The notes under the pieces: generated by a model
Told to the model about the DNA's origin: nothing
The model's input: the letters and a program-made list of their open reading frames with translations, nothing else
The model's database searches: none
Shown: one piece after another, positions 41,963 to 51,735 of the stretch
Layout of the letters: every line of letters begins with the position of its first letter
Position numbering within the stretch: position 1 is the first letter of the stretch
Position numbers and translations under genes: made by a program
NCBI RefSeq assembly: GCF_000240165.1
Contig: NC_017585.1
Coordinates: forward strand, 1,550,001 to 1,614,000
From: Streptantibioticus cattleyicolor NRRL 8057 = DSM 46488
GTDB taxonomy: Bacteria > Actinomycetota > Actinomycetes > Streptomycetales > Streptomycetaceae
DNA: 64,000 nucleotides
Direction: 5' to 3'

Positions 41963-42682
41963 ATGACACACACCGCCCGTATCGCCCTGGTCGGCGACCG
42001 CTCGCCGCACGTCCGTTCCCACACCCGCGTCCCCGTCCTGCTCGACGCCCTCCGCGAGCGCGACCACCTCGACCTGGACGCCTACTGGATCCCCACCGAG
42101 GAGGCGACCGACCTGGCGGCGCTCGCCGCGTTCGACGCGATCTGGGTGCTCCCCGGCAGCCCCTACCGCAGCGAGGCCGGAGCGCTCACCGCCGTCCGCA
42201 CCGCCCGCGAACACCGCGTCCCACTGCTCGGCACCTGCGCCGGCTTCCAGCACGTGCTGCTGGAGTACGCCCGCAACGTCTGCGGCCTGACGACGGCGGC
42301 GCACGCCGAGAACACACCGGAGACCGAACCGGAGGACGCGGTGGTCGTCCCGCTCGCCTGCTCCCTGGTCGGTCACGAGGGCACCGTCGACCTGACCGCC
42401 GGCTCACTCGCCGAACAACTCATCGGCGCCGAACGCTCCATCGAGCGCTACCACTGCAACTTCGGCGCCAGCCCGCGCCACGTCGCCCTGCTGCGCGACC
42501 ACGGCCTGCGCTTCACCGGCGCCGACAGCGCAGGCGAGGTGCGCATCGCGGAACTGCCCGGCCACCCCTTCTTCCTCGCCACCCTCTTCCAGCCGGAACT
42601 CGCCGGCGACGGCGCCGTCCCGCACCCCATCATCCGCGGCCTGGCCGCCGCCGCCGTGACCCACGCGACGGTCACGGCCTGA
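41963..42682 (+). CDS. CTP-synthase C-terminal-like glutamine amidotransferase domain protein
   Basis: A 239-residue class I amidotransferase-like protein. The opening ARIALVGDRSP and the nucleophile elbow LLGTCAGFQ (Cys92) are those of the CTP-synthase-related family found as stand-alone proteins in actinomycetes. The usual catalytic His-x-Glu pair is FQPEL here (Gln210, Glu212), so the triad lacks its histidine and normal glutaminase activity is doubtful. It is divergent from a LysR gene with a palindrome between. Confidence 0.85.
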   Translation: MTHTARIALVGDRSPHVRSHTRVPVLLDALRERDHLDLDAYWIPTEEATDLAALAAFDAIWVLPGSPYRSEAGALTAVRTAREHRVPLLGTCAGFQHVLLEYARNVCGLTTAAHAENTPETEPEDAVVVPLACSLVGHEGTVDLTAGSLAEQLIGAERSIERYHCNFGASPRHVALLRDHGLRFTGADSAGEVRIAELPGHPFFLATLFQPELAGDGAVPHPIIRGLAAAAVTHATVTA

Positions 42683-42698
42683 CCAAAGCGGCCTCGAC

Positions 42699-42742
42699 GG
42701 GCCGGCCGGCGCCTGGGAATTCCCTGTGCGCCGGCCCGGCCC
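42699..42742 (+). terminator. Hairpin terminator after the amidotransferase-like gene
   Basis: Arms of 14 and 15 bases (42699-42712 and 42728-42742) pair with one bulged base around a 15-base loop, starting 17 bases after the stop codon. Confidence 0.7.
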
Positions 42743-42883
42743 GAGCGGGTAGGCCGGCCCCGGTGGCCGCCACGGGCGGGCGGGTTCTCAGAAACCTCTC
42801 AGGAACTCTCCGGAACCGGACAGGGAAGGTTGCCAGGCTTGGGCGCTCCATGACGATCACGATCTGACCTGGAGTCGTTTCCC

Positions 42884-45127
42884 GTGGCCTCATTCCTGTG
42901 CAAGCTGGGCCGGTTCTCCTTCCGGAGACGCTGGTTCGTCGTGGCGTTGTGGGCCGGTCTGCTGGTGGTGGCCGGAGTGCTGGCCTCCCGGGCCCCGGCG
43001 GCTCCTCCCAACGACTTCTCCATGCCCGGCACGGAGGCACAACAGGCGTCCGACCTGCTGGAAGCGCGCTTCCCCGAGATGCACGCGGGCGGCGCCTCGG
43101 CCCGCGTGGTGTTCCGGGCGCAGACCGGCAAGGTGACCGACCCGCAGTCCGAACGGGCCGTGCGGGAGACCGTCCGGGCACTCGGCGCCGATCCCCAAGT
43201 CGCCCAGGCGACCGACCCGTTCAGGACGGGATCGGTGAGCAAGGACGGCTCCACCGCCTACACCCAGGTCTCCTACGAGGTGTCCGCGGCCAACCTGGCG
43301 GACTCCTCCCGGACCGCGCTGCTGGACACCGTCGAGCACGCCCGTTCCCCGCGACTGACCGTCGAGGCCGGGGGCAACGCCGTCTCCGGGACACCCGGCG
43401 GCGGCCACTCCTCCGAAGCTCTCGGCCTGGCCGTGGCCGCCGTGGTCCTGGTGCTCACCTTCGGCTCCCTCCTGGCCGCCGGACTGCCGCTGCTGACCGC
43501 GCTGTTGGGTGTCGCCATCGGCGCGAGCGCGATCAAGGCACTCTCCGCCCCGCTCGGTCTCGGCACGACGACCACCGGTCTGGCCACCATGATCGGCCTG
43601 GCCGTGGGCATCGACTACGCGCTCTTCGTGGTCTCCCGGTACCGCGCCGAACTCGCCCGCACCGACCGCCGGGAGGACGCGGCCGGGTACGCCGTGGGCA
43701 CCGCCGGCTCGGCCGTGGTCTTCGCCGGGACGACCGTGGTGATCGCGCTGCTGGGGCTGTGGGTGGTGGGCATCCCCCTGCTCACGCAGATGGGGTTCGC
43801 CGCGGCCGGTACGGTCGTGCTCGCGGTGCTGATCGCCGTCACCCTGATCCCCGCGCTGCTGGGTGTCGCGGGGCGGGGCATCGGCCCGGCACGCCCCCGG
43901 CGCCGTCCTCGACGCGGGCCGGACGGGACGGCCGGCGCCGGACTCGGGGTGCGCTGGGCGGGCTTCGTCGTCCGCCGGCCGGTCGTCGTGCTGCTGACCG
44001 GCGTCGCCGCGCTCGCCGCGATCGCCGTTCCCGCCGCGTCGCTGGAGATGGGGCTCTCCGGCGACGGGAGCAAACCGGTGTCGACCACGCAGCGCAAGGC
44101 GTACGACCTGGTCGCCGACGGCTTCGGCCCCGGATACGACGGCCCGTTCACGGTGGTCGTCCAACCCCACGGCGGCGACGCCCGCACCGCCGCCGGGAAG
44201 GCGGCCCACCACATCCGCGCCCTGGACGACGTCGCGGCGGTCGGCAAGCCCCGGCTGAGCGCGTCCGGTGACACCGCCGTCCTCAGCGTCGTACCGGCGA
44301 GCGCGCCCGACAGCGCGGAGACGACCGGACTCCTGCGCGCGCTGCGCGACCCGGCTCTGGCGAACGACGCGGACGCCCGTGTCCTGGTCGGCGGCACGAC
44401 CGCCATGAACGCCGACGTGTCGCAGAAGCTGTCCGACGCCCTGCTGCCGTATCTCGCCCTCGTGGTGGGTCTGGCGTTCCTGCTGCTGATCGCCGTCTTC
44501 CGGTCCGTGTTCGTCCCCCTCAAGGCCGCGCTCGGCTTCCTGCTGTCGGTCCTGGCCGGGCTGGGCGCCGTCGTCGCGGTCTTCCAGTGGGGCTGGCTGA
44601 GCCAGGTCTTCGGGGTCGACCAGCCGGGTCCGGTGATGTCGATGATGCCGATCTTCATGGTCGGTGTGGTCTTCGGACTGGCCATGGACTACGAGGTCTT
44701 CCTGGTGACGCGGATGCGGGAGGCGTACGTGCACGGCAGGGGGCCGCTCGACGCGATCCGCGACGGCTTCCGGCACAGCGCGCGGGTCGTCACGGCAGCG
44801 GCCGTGATCATGATCGCGGTCTTCGCCGCGTTCATGGGCTCCGGCGAGCAGATGATCAAGACGATCGGGTTCGGCCTCGCGGTCGCCGTCCTCTTCGACG
44901 CCTTCGTGGTCCGGATGGCGCTCGTACCGGCCGTGCTCTCCCTGCTCGGCGACCGCGCGTGGCGTCTGCCGCGTCGACTGGACCGCCTGGTACCCGACTT
45001 CGACGTGGAGGGTGAGCGGCTGCCGCGCGAGCGGACGGCGACCGAGGTGCCGCGGTCCGGGGACGACCGGCCGGCCCTGGCGACCGGCGAGGCCGTCGAA
45101 GCCGGGCGGCACGGCGCCGGTGGCTGA
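42884..45127 (+). CDS. MMPL-family RND transporter
   Basis: A 747-residue membrane protein with the MmpL layout: helix 1 (residues ~16-33), an external domain with VTDPQSERAVRETVRALG, a bundle of five helices (~180-330) with GLAVGIDYALFVVSRYR, then the pattern repeated (second external domain ~385-510; helices ~520-700 with FGLAMDYEVFLVTRMREA). The two Asp-Tyr motifs in the bundles are the proton-relay pairs of the family. GTG at 42884 has GGAG upstream. It heads a co-directional block with a streptophobe protein and a two-component system. Exported substrate, likely a lipid or secondary metabolite, is unknown. Confidence 0.93.
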   Translation: MASFLCKLGRFSFRRRWFVVALWAGLLVVAGVLASRAPAAPPNDFSMPGTEAQQASDLLEARFPEMHAGGASARVVFRAQTGKVTDPQSERAVRETVRALGADPQVAQATDPFRTGSVSKDGSTAYTQVSYEVSAANLADSSRTALLDTVEHARSPRLTVEAGGNAVSGTPGGGHSSEALGLAVAAVVLVLTFGSLLAAGLPLLTALLGVAIGASAIKALSAPLGLGTTTTGLATMIGLAVGIDYALFVVSRYRAELARTDRREDAAGYAVGTAGSAVVFAGTTVVIALLGLWVVGIPLLTQMGFAAAGTVVLAVLIAVTLIPALLGVAGRGIGPARPRRRPRRGPDGTAGAGLGVRWAGFVVRRPVVVLLTGVAALAAIAVPAASLEMGLSGDGSKPVSTTQRKAYDLVADGFGPGYDGPFTVVVQPHGGDARTAAGKAAHHIRALDDVAAVGKPRLSASGDTAVLSVVPASAPDSAETTGLLRALRDPALANDADARVLVGGTTAMNADVSQKLSDALLPYLALVVGLAFLLLIAVFRSVFVPLKAALGFLLSVLAGLGAVVAVFQWGWLSQVFGVDQPGPVMSMMPIFMVGVVFGLAMDYEVFLVTRMREAYVHGRGPLDAIRDGFRHSARVVTAAAVIMIAVFAAFMGSGEQMIKTIGFGLAVAVLFDAFVVRMALVPAVLSLLGDRAWRLPRRLDRLVPDFDVEGERLPRERTATEVPRSGDDRPALATGEAVEAGRHGAGG

Positions 45128-45182
45128 CCGGGCCCGCACCGCCCGCCGCGCAGCCGCCGCCGACACACCAAGGAGCCACCCC

Positions 45183-46667
45183 ATGCCCGCGACTCCCTGG
45201 CACGACAACACCACGCCACCCCGAGGAGGTTGGCGCCAAGCCCTGGAAGGAGCCCTCGCCGTCCTGGCCGCGACAGCGGTGATGGCGGTCACCGCGTGGA
45301 CCGCGCTGCTCGCCCTGGGAGCCGGTGCGATCGCGCCGCTGTCCCGGCTCGTACCCGCGGCGGTGAGCATGGCCCTCGGCGGCCAGGTCGCCCTCGCGTC
45401 GGCGTCCGCGCCGTCCGCACCGGCCGGCGGGCTGCTCGGAGCGCTGGGCGGATCCTCCGGCGGCGGCCTGGCCATCGGCGTCCAGGGGGAGGCCGGCGCC
45501 GTGCCCTTGATGCTGACGTTCGTGGGGACCGCCGTCCTGGGGGTGGTGTTCTTCCGGCCCCTGCGCCGCCGCGCCCGCCCCGCGCCCGCCCTGTTGTGGG
45601 CCCGGGCGGGCGGGGCGCTGGCCACCGCGGGGGTGCTGCTGCCGGTGGCGGCGTGCCTCGCGCGCGGCACGGCACGGCTGCCCGAGGGCATCGCGGGCCG
45701 GCTCGGCAAGGGCGGCGGCGGTGGCGGACCGGGCGGGTTCGGCGGCGGTGCGGGCGCGCTGTCCTCGGTGGCCTTCCACGCCGACGTGGCGGCGACCACG
45801 TTCCTGGGACTGCTGTGGGTGGTCGCCGTCCTCGGCATCGGCTGCCTGGCGGCACGGCGTACGACGCTGCCGCGGCCGGTGGCGCTCAGCCGGCTCCGGC
45901 ACATGTGGCACCCCGTCGCCTCGGCGCTCACCGGCACCGTCACCGTGCTGTGCTGCCTCGTCCTCGCGGTGGCGGTGCTGGCCGGGGCGGCGGCCCTGAC
46001 CGGCCGGGAACAGGCGGCCAAGGCGGCGGGCGCGCTGCTGCTGGCCGGCCCCGATCTGCTCGCCGTGCTGCTGACCTCGGGCCTGGGGGCCTCCTGGGAG
46101 GCGGGTGTCCGGCGGGAGCAGGGCGACGGCGGCGGACTGCTCGGGATGCTCGGCTCGGGGGCCGCCGGCGGCGCGGGCCCGGACCGCTCGTTCGACCTCA
46201 GCGGCTGGCCGGGCGCCGGGGTGCCGCTGTGGCTGACCGGGCTGGCGCTGCTCGTCTGCCTTGTCGTCCTCGTCGGCTACCTGACCGCGGCCCGTACGCC
46301 GGCCCGCACCCCGCGCGAGGCGGCGGAGGCGCTGCTGGGCCGCCACGCGGAGGCGGCCCTGCGCACGGGTGTCGTGGTCGCCGTCTCGGCGATGGCCTGC
46401 TGCCTGCTGTCCCGGGGATCACTGCGGATCGGCTTCACCGTGATGGGCAGCGAGACGGGCGGGATGACGGCCGCCCTCGACGGCACGGCGGGGCTGTGCG
46501 GCCTGACCGGATGCGTGCTCGGCGCGCTCGCCTCCTACGCGGGGAGCCGGCTGCACGCGCTACGGGCCGCGCGCCGCCCCCCGGCGGACCCTCCCCGCAA
46601 GCGGACCCCGCGCTCCGGGGAGGAACGCCGGACCGACCGCCCGGTGTCGTCCGGCCCGGCCCCCTGA
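45183..46667 (+). CDS. Streptophobe-family membrane protein
   Basis: A 494-residue membrane protein with about ten helices and long Gly-rich loops (LGKGGGGGGPGGFGGGAGA; LLGMLGSGAAGGAGPD). This pattern and the C-terminal block with SRGSLRIGFTVMGSETGG mark the streptophobe family, found almost only in Streptomyces and relatives, function unknown. ATG at 45183 follows AAGGAG. It is 55 bases downstream of the MMPL gene, so probably co-transcribed; it may assist the transporter (inference). Confidence 0.82.
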   Translation: MPATPWHDNTTPPRGGWRQALEGALAVLAATAVMAVTAWTALLALGAGAIAPLSRLVPAAVSMALGGQVALASASAPSAPAGGLLGALGGSSGGGLAIGVQGEAGAVPLMLTFVGTAVLGVVFFRPLRRRARPAPALLWARAGGALATAGVLLPVAACLARGTARLPEGIAGRLGKGGGGGGPGGFGGGAGALSSVAFHADVAATTFLGLLWVVAVLGIGCLAARRTTLPRPVALSRLRHMWHPVASALTGTVTVLCCLVLAVAVLAGAAALTGREQAAKAAGALLLAGPDLLAVLLTSGLGASWEAGVRREQGDGGGLLGMLGSGAAGGAGPDRSFDLSGWPGAGVPLWLTGLALLVCLVVLVGYLTAARTPARTPREAAEALLGRHAEAALRTGVVVAVSAMACCLLSRGSLRIGFTVMGSETGGMTAALDGTAGLCGLTGCVLGALASYAGSRLHALRAARRPPADPPRKRTPRSGEERRTDRPVSSGPAP

Positions 46668-46745
46668 GACCCGTGTGATCTCCTGGAGAAGACCCCGGCA
46701 CCACAAGAAGCAGACCGCGTGAGAGGTCCGTGAGGCAGCGCACCT

Positions 46746-47486
46746 ATGGCGACACCGTATCCCCCACCCCGTCCGGCAGGCCGCAAGGACCGTCTGCTGG
46801 TCGTGGACGACGAGCCCACCGTCCGGGAGCTGCTGCGTACGGCGCTGCGCTACGCCGGCTTCGACGTCGACGCCGCGGCGACCGGCCGGCAGGCCCTCGA
46901 CCTCGCCGAGCGCTGCCCGCCCGACCTCGTCCTGCTCGACATCATGCTGCCGGACATGGACGGCTTCGAGGTGATCCGCCGACTGCGCGCCCAGCCCCGG
47001 TCCGCCACACCGGGGCACGGCGGCGGCACGCCCGTGCTCTTCGTCACCGCGCGCGAGACCCGCCAGGACCGCCTCAACGGCCTACGGCTCGGCGGCGACG
47101 ACTACCTCACCAAACCGTTCGACCTGGAGGAACTCATCGCGCGGATCAACGCCGTCCTGCGCCGCACCAGGGGCGAACCACCGGCCCGGCTCGTCGTCGG
47201 CGACCTCGAACTCCTCCCCGAGGGCCACCACGTCTCCCGCGCCGGACACACCGTACGGCTCTCCCCGACCGAGTTCCGGCTGCTGCACTTCCTCATGGCC
47301 AACGCGGGACGCACCATGACGAAGCATCAGATCCTGGAGAGCGTCTGGGCCTACGACTTCGGCGGCGACCCCAGCATCGTCGACACCTACATCAGCTACC
47401 TGCGGCGCAAGGTCGACACCCGGGAACCCAAACTCATCCACACCGTGCGCGGCGTCGGATACGTCATCCGCGGACCGAGGCCATGA
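46746..47486 (+). CDS. OmpR/PhoB-type response regulator
   Basis: A 246-residue response regulator: receiver domain with acidic pair DDE at ~21-23, phosphoacceptor D65 in LVLLDIMLPD and Lys in LTKPFDLEEL; C-terminal winged helix with LSPTEFRLLHFLM, DTYISYLRRKVD and HTVRGVGYVIR. Its stop overlaps the ATG of the kinase gene (ATGA), a standard coupled pair. The preceding transporter block is the likely target. Confidence 0.94.
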   Translation: MATPYPPPRPAGRKDRLLVVDDEPTVRELLRTALRYAGFDVDAAATGRQALDLAERCPPDLVLLDIMLPDMDGFEVIRRLRAQPRSATPGHGGGTPVLFVTARETRQDRLNGLRLGGDDYLTKPFDLEELIARINAVLRRTRGEPPARLVVGDLELLPEGHHVSRAGHTVRLSPTEFRLLHFLMANAGRTMTKHQILESVWAYDFGGDPSIVDTYISYLRRKVDTREPKLIHTVRGVGYVIRGPRP

Positions 47487-49057
47487 GGCGGCGTTCCCCG
47501 CTGCCCCGACTCCGTCGGCCGCTGCGCCGGATGTCGCTGCGCACCCGACTGCTGTGCCTGTCCGTCGCCCTGGTCGCGGTGGGACTCGCCGCGACCGGCG
47601 TGGTGGTCAGCACGGCGCTGCGCGGCTACCTCCAGGACCGGATGGACGACCGGCTCGTCCTGACCGCGCGGATCGCCGCCCGCCTCACCCCGCCGTCCGG
47701 CGCTCTCGCCCAGGGGGTGAGGCCGCTGAGCCTGCTCGGCGACACCACCCTCACCTACGTCGACGACGACGGCGCCACCCGCAAGGCATACGGGGCGAGC
47801 ACGGCCCCGCCCGGCGGCGGACCGGACCTGCCGGTGCCGGACCGCGAGCGCGTACTGGCGCGCGGGGGCCGCCCGTTCACCGTCCCCGCGAAGCACGCGG
47901 GCCATGACTGGCGGGTCGTCGCCCTGGCCCAGCCCAGCCGGCGCTTCCCGCCCGCCGGGAGCACCGGTCCATCGGGCAGCGTCGTCGTGGCGACACCACT
48001 GGACGAGGTCGACCGCACCGTCGCCAAGACCCAGGCGCTCTCCCTCACCGCGGGGCTCGTCCTGCTGGCCGTGCTCACCGTGGTGGGATGGTTCGCGGTC
48101 CGCTCCGGCCTGCGCCCGCTGACCCGCATCGAGGAGACCACCACCCAGATCGCCGACGGTGACTTCTCCCGCCGGGTGCCCGAACTCGCCGACCCCCGCA
48201 CCGAGGTCGGCCGCCTGACCACGTGCCTGAACCGGATGCTCGACCACATCGACACCGCCTTCCGGGCACGGGCCGACGCCGAGTCGAGGATGCGGCGCTT
48301 CTTCGCCGACGCCGGCCACGAACTCCGCACCCCCCTGGCCGGCATCAAGGGCTACACCGACCTGTACCGCATGGTCGCCGCACCCACCCGCCGCGACATC
48401 GACCGGACCATGACCCGCATCGCCGAGGAATCCGCACGCCTGGCCCGGCTCGTCGAAGACATGCTGCTCCTGGCCGGCCTGGACGAGGACGCCCACCGGC
48501 CCTGGGCCGACGCGCCCCGGCACCCGGCCTTCCCCCTCGACCTCGCCCCCATGGACCTGCGTACGCTGGCCGCCGACGCACTGCACGACGTACGCGCCCT
48601 GGACGCCGGCCGCCCCGTCACCCTCACCGGCCCCGGCGGCGGCAGACCCACCACCGCGCCCGCCCTGGCCGACGAGGCCCGGCTGCGCCAGGTCGTCACC
48701 AACCTCGTCGGCAACGCCGTCGCCCACACCCCCGCCGGCACCCCCATCCGCATCGGCGTCGGCACGACCGACCAGGACGCCGTCCTCGAAGTGGCCGACC
48801 AGGGCCCCGGCCTCACCCCCGAGCAACGCGCCCGCGTCTTCGACCGCTTCTACCGCGCCGACGACTCCCGCACCCGCGGCACCGGCGGCTCCGGCCTCGG
48901 CCTGGCCATCGCCCACGCCCTGGTCACGGCACACGGCGGTCGCATCGACCTGCGCACCGCCCCCGGCCAGGGCTGCACCTTCCGCGTCCTGCTCCCCTCG
49001 CTCGCGCCGGGAGCCGCCCACGGCGACGAGGTTCCGGACGGCGACGGAACCGGCTGA
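47483..49057 (+). CDS. HAMP-containing sensor histidine kinase
   Basis: A 524-residue kinase with two membrane helices (~residues 25-46 and ~188-206) around a ~140-residue external sensor region, a HAMP domain (LTRIEETTTQIADGDFSRRV), H279 in FADAGHELRTPLAGIKGY, and an ATPase domain with N box VTNLVGNAVAHTP, DQGPGL, FDRFYRAD and GGSGLGLAI. It is coupled to the response regulator by an ATGA overlap. The signal is unknown; genes upstream suggest an envelope or drug-related one. Confidence 0.94.
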   Translation: MRRRSPLPRLRRPLRRMSLRTRLLCLSVALVAVGLAATGVVVSTALRGYLQDRMDDRLVLTARIAARLTPPSGALAQGVRPLSLLGDTTLTYVDDDGATRKAYGASTAPPGGGPDLPVPDRERVLARGGRPFTVPAKHAGHDWRVVALAQPSRRFPPAGSTGPSGSVVVATPLDEVDRTVAKTQALSLTAGLVLLAVLTVVGWFAVRSGLRPLTRIEETTTQIADGDFSRRVPELADPRTEVGRLTTCLNRMLDHIDTAFRARADAESRMRRFFADAGHELRTPLAGIKGYTDLYRMVAAPTRRDIDRTMTRIAEESARLARLVEDMLLLAGLDEDAHRPWADAPRHPAFPLDLAPMDLRTLAADALHDVRALDAGRPVTLTGPGGGRPTTAPALADEARLRQVVTNLVGNAVAHTPAGTPIRIGVGTTDQDAVLEVADQGPGLTPEQRARVFDRFYRADDSRTRGTGGSGLGLAIAHALVTAHGGRIDLRTAPGQGCTFRVLLPSLAPGAAHGDEVPDGDGTG

Positions 49058-49091
49058 GGGCCGCGGCCTGCCCCTGCGTCGCGGAACGCCG

Positions 49092-50249
49092 TCAGCGGCT
49101 CCGGCGGGCGTTGAGGCGGGCGGCCTGGCGTGTCAGGTGGTCGCGTTCGGCGAGGTCGGGTGCCTTGTGGGCCGCCTCGGCGTACAGCCGGGCCGCCGTG
49201 GCCAGGTCGCCGTCGCGTTCGTGGAGGTGGGCCGCGACCGCGGTGTGGCGGGGCAGGGCGGGGTCCACCTCGGCGAGCGCCGCCAGGCCGGCGCGGGCTC
49301 CGTCGGCCTCCCCGACGGCGACCGCGCGGTTGAGCCGGACGACCGGGCTGCCGGTCAGACGCAGCAGCTCGTCGTACCACTCGACGATCTGCACCCAGTC
49401 GGTCTCCTCGGCGGTGCGCGCGTCGGCGTGGAGCGCCGCGATGGCGGCCTGGGCCTGGAACTCGCCCAGCCGGTCGCGGACGAGGGCCGCCTGGAGGATC
49501 CCGATGCCTTCGGCGATCGACGCGGTGTCCCACCGGCCGCGGTCCTGCTCGGCGAGGGGCACCAGGCTGCCGTCGGGCGCGGTCCGGGCGGCGCGCCGGG
49601 CGTGGTGGAGCAGCATGAGGGCGAGCAGCCCGGCCACCTCGGGGTGGTCGACCCGGGCCGCGAGCTGCCGGGTGAGCCGGATCGCCTCGGCGGCGAGGTC
49701 GACGTCACCGGAGTAACCCTCGTTGAACACGAGGTAGAGGGCGCGCAGCACGGTGGCGACGTCGCCGGGCCGGTCGAACCGCACGCCGGCCACGGTGCGC
49801 TTGGCCCGGCTGATCCGTTGGGCCATCGTCGCCTCCGGCACCAGATACGCCTGAGCGATCTGACGGGTCGTCAGTCCACCGACGGCGCGCAGCGTGAGCG
49901 CGACCGCGGACGACGGCGTCAGCGACGGGTGGGCGCACAGGCAGTAGAGCTGGAGCGTGTCGTCCACCGCGGGTGCGGTCCCGGGCGCGGGCTCGTCGCC
50001 GACGCGGTCCTCACGCCGGCGGCGGGCCGCGTCCGCCCGGGTCGCGTCCAGGTACCGGCGCCAGGCCACCGTGACCAGCCAGCCCTTCGCGTCCCGCGGC
50101 CGGTTCGCGGGCCAGACGCGGACCGCCTCGACCAACGCGTCCTGCACCGCGTCCTCGGCCGCCGCGAAGTCGGCTCCGCGGTGGACGAGGACGCCGATCA
50201 CGCTCGGCGTGAGCCCCCTCAGCAACGCCTCGTCCATCGCGGTGGTCAC
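49092..50249 (-). CDS. ECF42-type RNA polymerase sigma factor, module 1
   Basis: A 385-residue sigma factor. Region 2 is in DFAAAEDAVQDALVEAVRVWP, region 4 in TPSSAVALTLRAVGGLTTRQIAQAYLVPEATMAQRISRAKR, and a C-terminal extension of ~200 residues with TPR-like helices (DUF6596-type) follows, which defines ECF42. GTG at 50249 overlaps the stop of the DGPF-protein gene (GTGA). ECF42 factors lack an anti-sigma factor and are linked to DGPF proteins; the signal is unknown. Confidence 0.92.
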   Translation of the reverse strand: MTTAMDEALLRGLTPSVIGVLVHRGADFAAAEDAVQDALVEAVRVWPANRPRDAKGWLVTVAWRRYLDATRADAARRRREDRVGDEPAPGTAPAVDDTLQLYCLCAHPSLTPSSAVALTLRAVGGLTTRQIAQAYLVPEATMAQRISRAKRTVAGVRFDRPGDVATVLRALYLVFNEGYSGDVDLAAEAIRLTRQLAARVDHPEVAGLLALMLLHHARRAARTAPDGSLVPLAEQDRGRWDTASIAEGIGILQAALVRDRLGEFQAQAAIAALHADARTAEETDWVQIVEWYDELLRLTGSPVVRLNRAVAVGEADGARAGLAALAEVDPALPRHTAVAAHLHERDGDLATAARLYAEAAHKAPDLAERDHLTRQAARLNARRSR

Positions 50250-50653
50250 TCCGTGATGGTGGGCGGTGTGGTCAGGAACGGGCGTACCTCGAGCCACTCG
50301 TGGATCGGCCTGCCGCCCGCTCCCGGCGCGGCCGACAACTCCCCGGCCAGCTCGACGGCGCGCTGGTAGCTGTCGACGTCGATCACCATCCAGCCGGCGA
50401 TGAGGTCCTTGGTCTCGGCGAACGGCCCGTCGGTGACCGGCGGGCGCCCCTCACCGTCGTAACGCACCCACGCCCCCTCGGGAGCGAGCGCCTGACCGTC
50501 GACGAACTCGCCGGTCTTCTCCAGCCGGGCCGCGAAGTCGTTCATGTACCGCATGTGCGCCGAGATCTCCTCCGGCGTCCACCGGTCCATCGGCACGTCG
50601 TTGACCGGAGCCGGCGCGCCGCGGTAGTGCTTCAGCAGCAGGTACTTGGCCAT
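50246..50653 (-). CDS. YCII-related DGPF-domain protein, partner of ECF42 module 1
   Basis: A 135-residue protein with a ferredoxin-like YCII fold. The signature DGPF is present in PPVTDGPFAETKD, followed by GWMVIDVDSYQRAVELA. ATG at 50653 follows AGGAG. It is translationally coupled to the sigma factor gene. DGPF proteins are found next to ECF42 factors and are thought to be their targets and perhaps feedback partners. Confidence 0.92.
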   Translation of the reverse strand: MAKYLLLKHYRGAPAPVNDVPMDRWTPEEISAHMRYMNDFAARLEKTGEFVDGQALAPEGAWVRYDGEGRPPVTDGPFAETKDLIAGWMVIDVDSYQRAVELAGELSAAPGAGGRPIHEWLEVRPFLTTPPTITE

Positions 50654-50772
50654 CGTGATTCTCCTCGGTGCTGGTGCGGCCCATTGTGGTCGCGTTCACC
50701 CCGGGGACGGAGCCGGACGCGGGTTCTCGACATCGCCGGGCGGAATTTTTCTGGACGGAACGGTGGGGGCCG

Positions 50773-51735
50773 TCAGCCGGAGCTTCGCAGGAGGTGGCGG
50801 TCGGCTTCGGGGAGCCAGCAGTCACCGGCGGGGCGTCGGTGCCAGTGGTGGTCGTGCGCGTAGGTGTGGACGAGTTCCAGTACGCGGTCGAGGGTGGGCG
50901 GTGAGGGGGTGGTGGGGTTCCAGACGGCGTGCCAGGGGTAGAGCGGCACGGGGCCGACGAGGGGGCGGGCGGTGAGGCCGCCGGGGAGGTCGCCGGTGGT
51001 GAGGCCGAAGGCGGGGTAGCCGCGGGCGGCGACCGTGGCGTGGATGGACGCGCGGCCGTGTCCGCGGACGCGCAGGGCGACACGGAGGCCGAAGGCGGTG
51101 ACGGCCTCCTCGATCCAGTCGCGCCACTCGGCGGCCTCGTCGGCGGTGTGGACGAGCAGCGGGTGGTCGGCGAGGGCCGCGAGGGGCACCTGGTCGCGGG
51201 CCGCGAGGGGGTGGTCCGCCGGGAGGAGGACGCCGAGGGGTTCGAGGCGCACGGGCATGGTGGCGAGAGCGGCGCGAAGGGGCCGGCCGAGGCCGTGGAC
51301 GCGGCCGAAGGCGAGGTCGAGGTCGCCGGAGAGCAGGCGGGGCACCGCGGCGGCCAGACCCTGACTGTGGACGACCTCGAACGGCAGGCAGGGGGACCGG
51401 GTCCGCAGGTGCTGGACGAGGACGGAGGGGGTGAGCCCTTCGGTGAGCACGTCGACGCGCAGCGGTGCCTGGGTACGGGTGAGGTCGTCGACGAGGCGTC
51501 GGGCGTCGGCGAGCAGGCGCCGTCCCCGCTGCACGAAGACCTCACCGGCCGGGGTGAGGGCGACCTGGCGGCGGTCGCGGGCGAACAGCGTGACGCCCAG
51601 ACGCTTCTCCAGCGCGGTGATCTGGGCGGAGAGGGTCTGCTGGGCGATGGTGAGCCGGGCGGCGGCCCGGCCGTAATGCAGCTCCTCGGCGAGGGCGACC
51701 GCGTAGCGCACCTGGCGCAGATCAAGGTCCACCAC
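50773..51735 (-). CDS. LysR-family transcriptional regulator
   Basis: A 320-residue LysR regulator: winged helix (LHYGRAAARLTIAQQTLSAQITALEKRLG) and substrate-binding domain. The start is one of two adjacent GTGs (51735 or 51732); a longer frame reaches further but has no site. It is divergent from the quinone oxidoreductase gene across 160 bases, which with the aldo/keto reductase is the probable target. Confidence 0.9.
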   Translation of the reverse strand: MVDLDLRQVRYAVALAEELHYGRAAARLTIAQQTLSAQITALEKRLGVTLFARDRRQVALTPAGEVFVQRGRRLLADARRLVDDLTRTQAPLRVDVLTEGLTPSVLVQHLRTRSPCLPFEVVHSQGLAAAVPRLLSGDLDLAFGRVHGLGRPLRAALATMPVRLEPLGVLLPADHPLAARDQVPLAALADHPLLVHTADEAAEWRDWIEEAVTAFGLRVALRVRGHGRASIHATVAARGYPAFGLTTGDLPGGLTARPLVGPVPLYPWHAVWNPTTPSPPTLDRVLELVHTYAHDHHWHRRPAGDCWLPEADRHLLRSSG

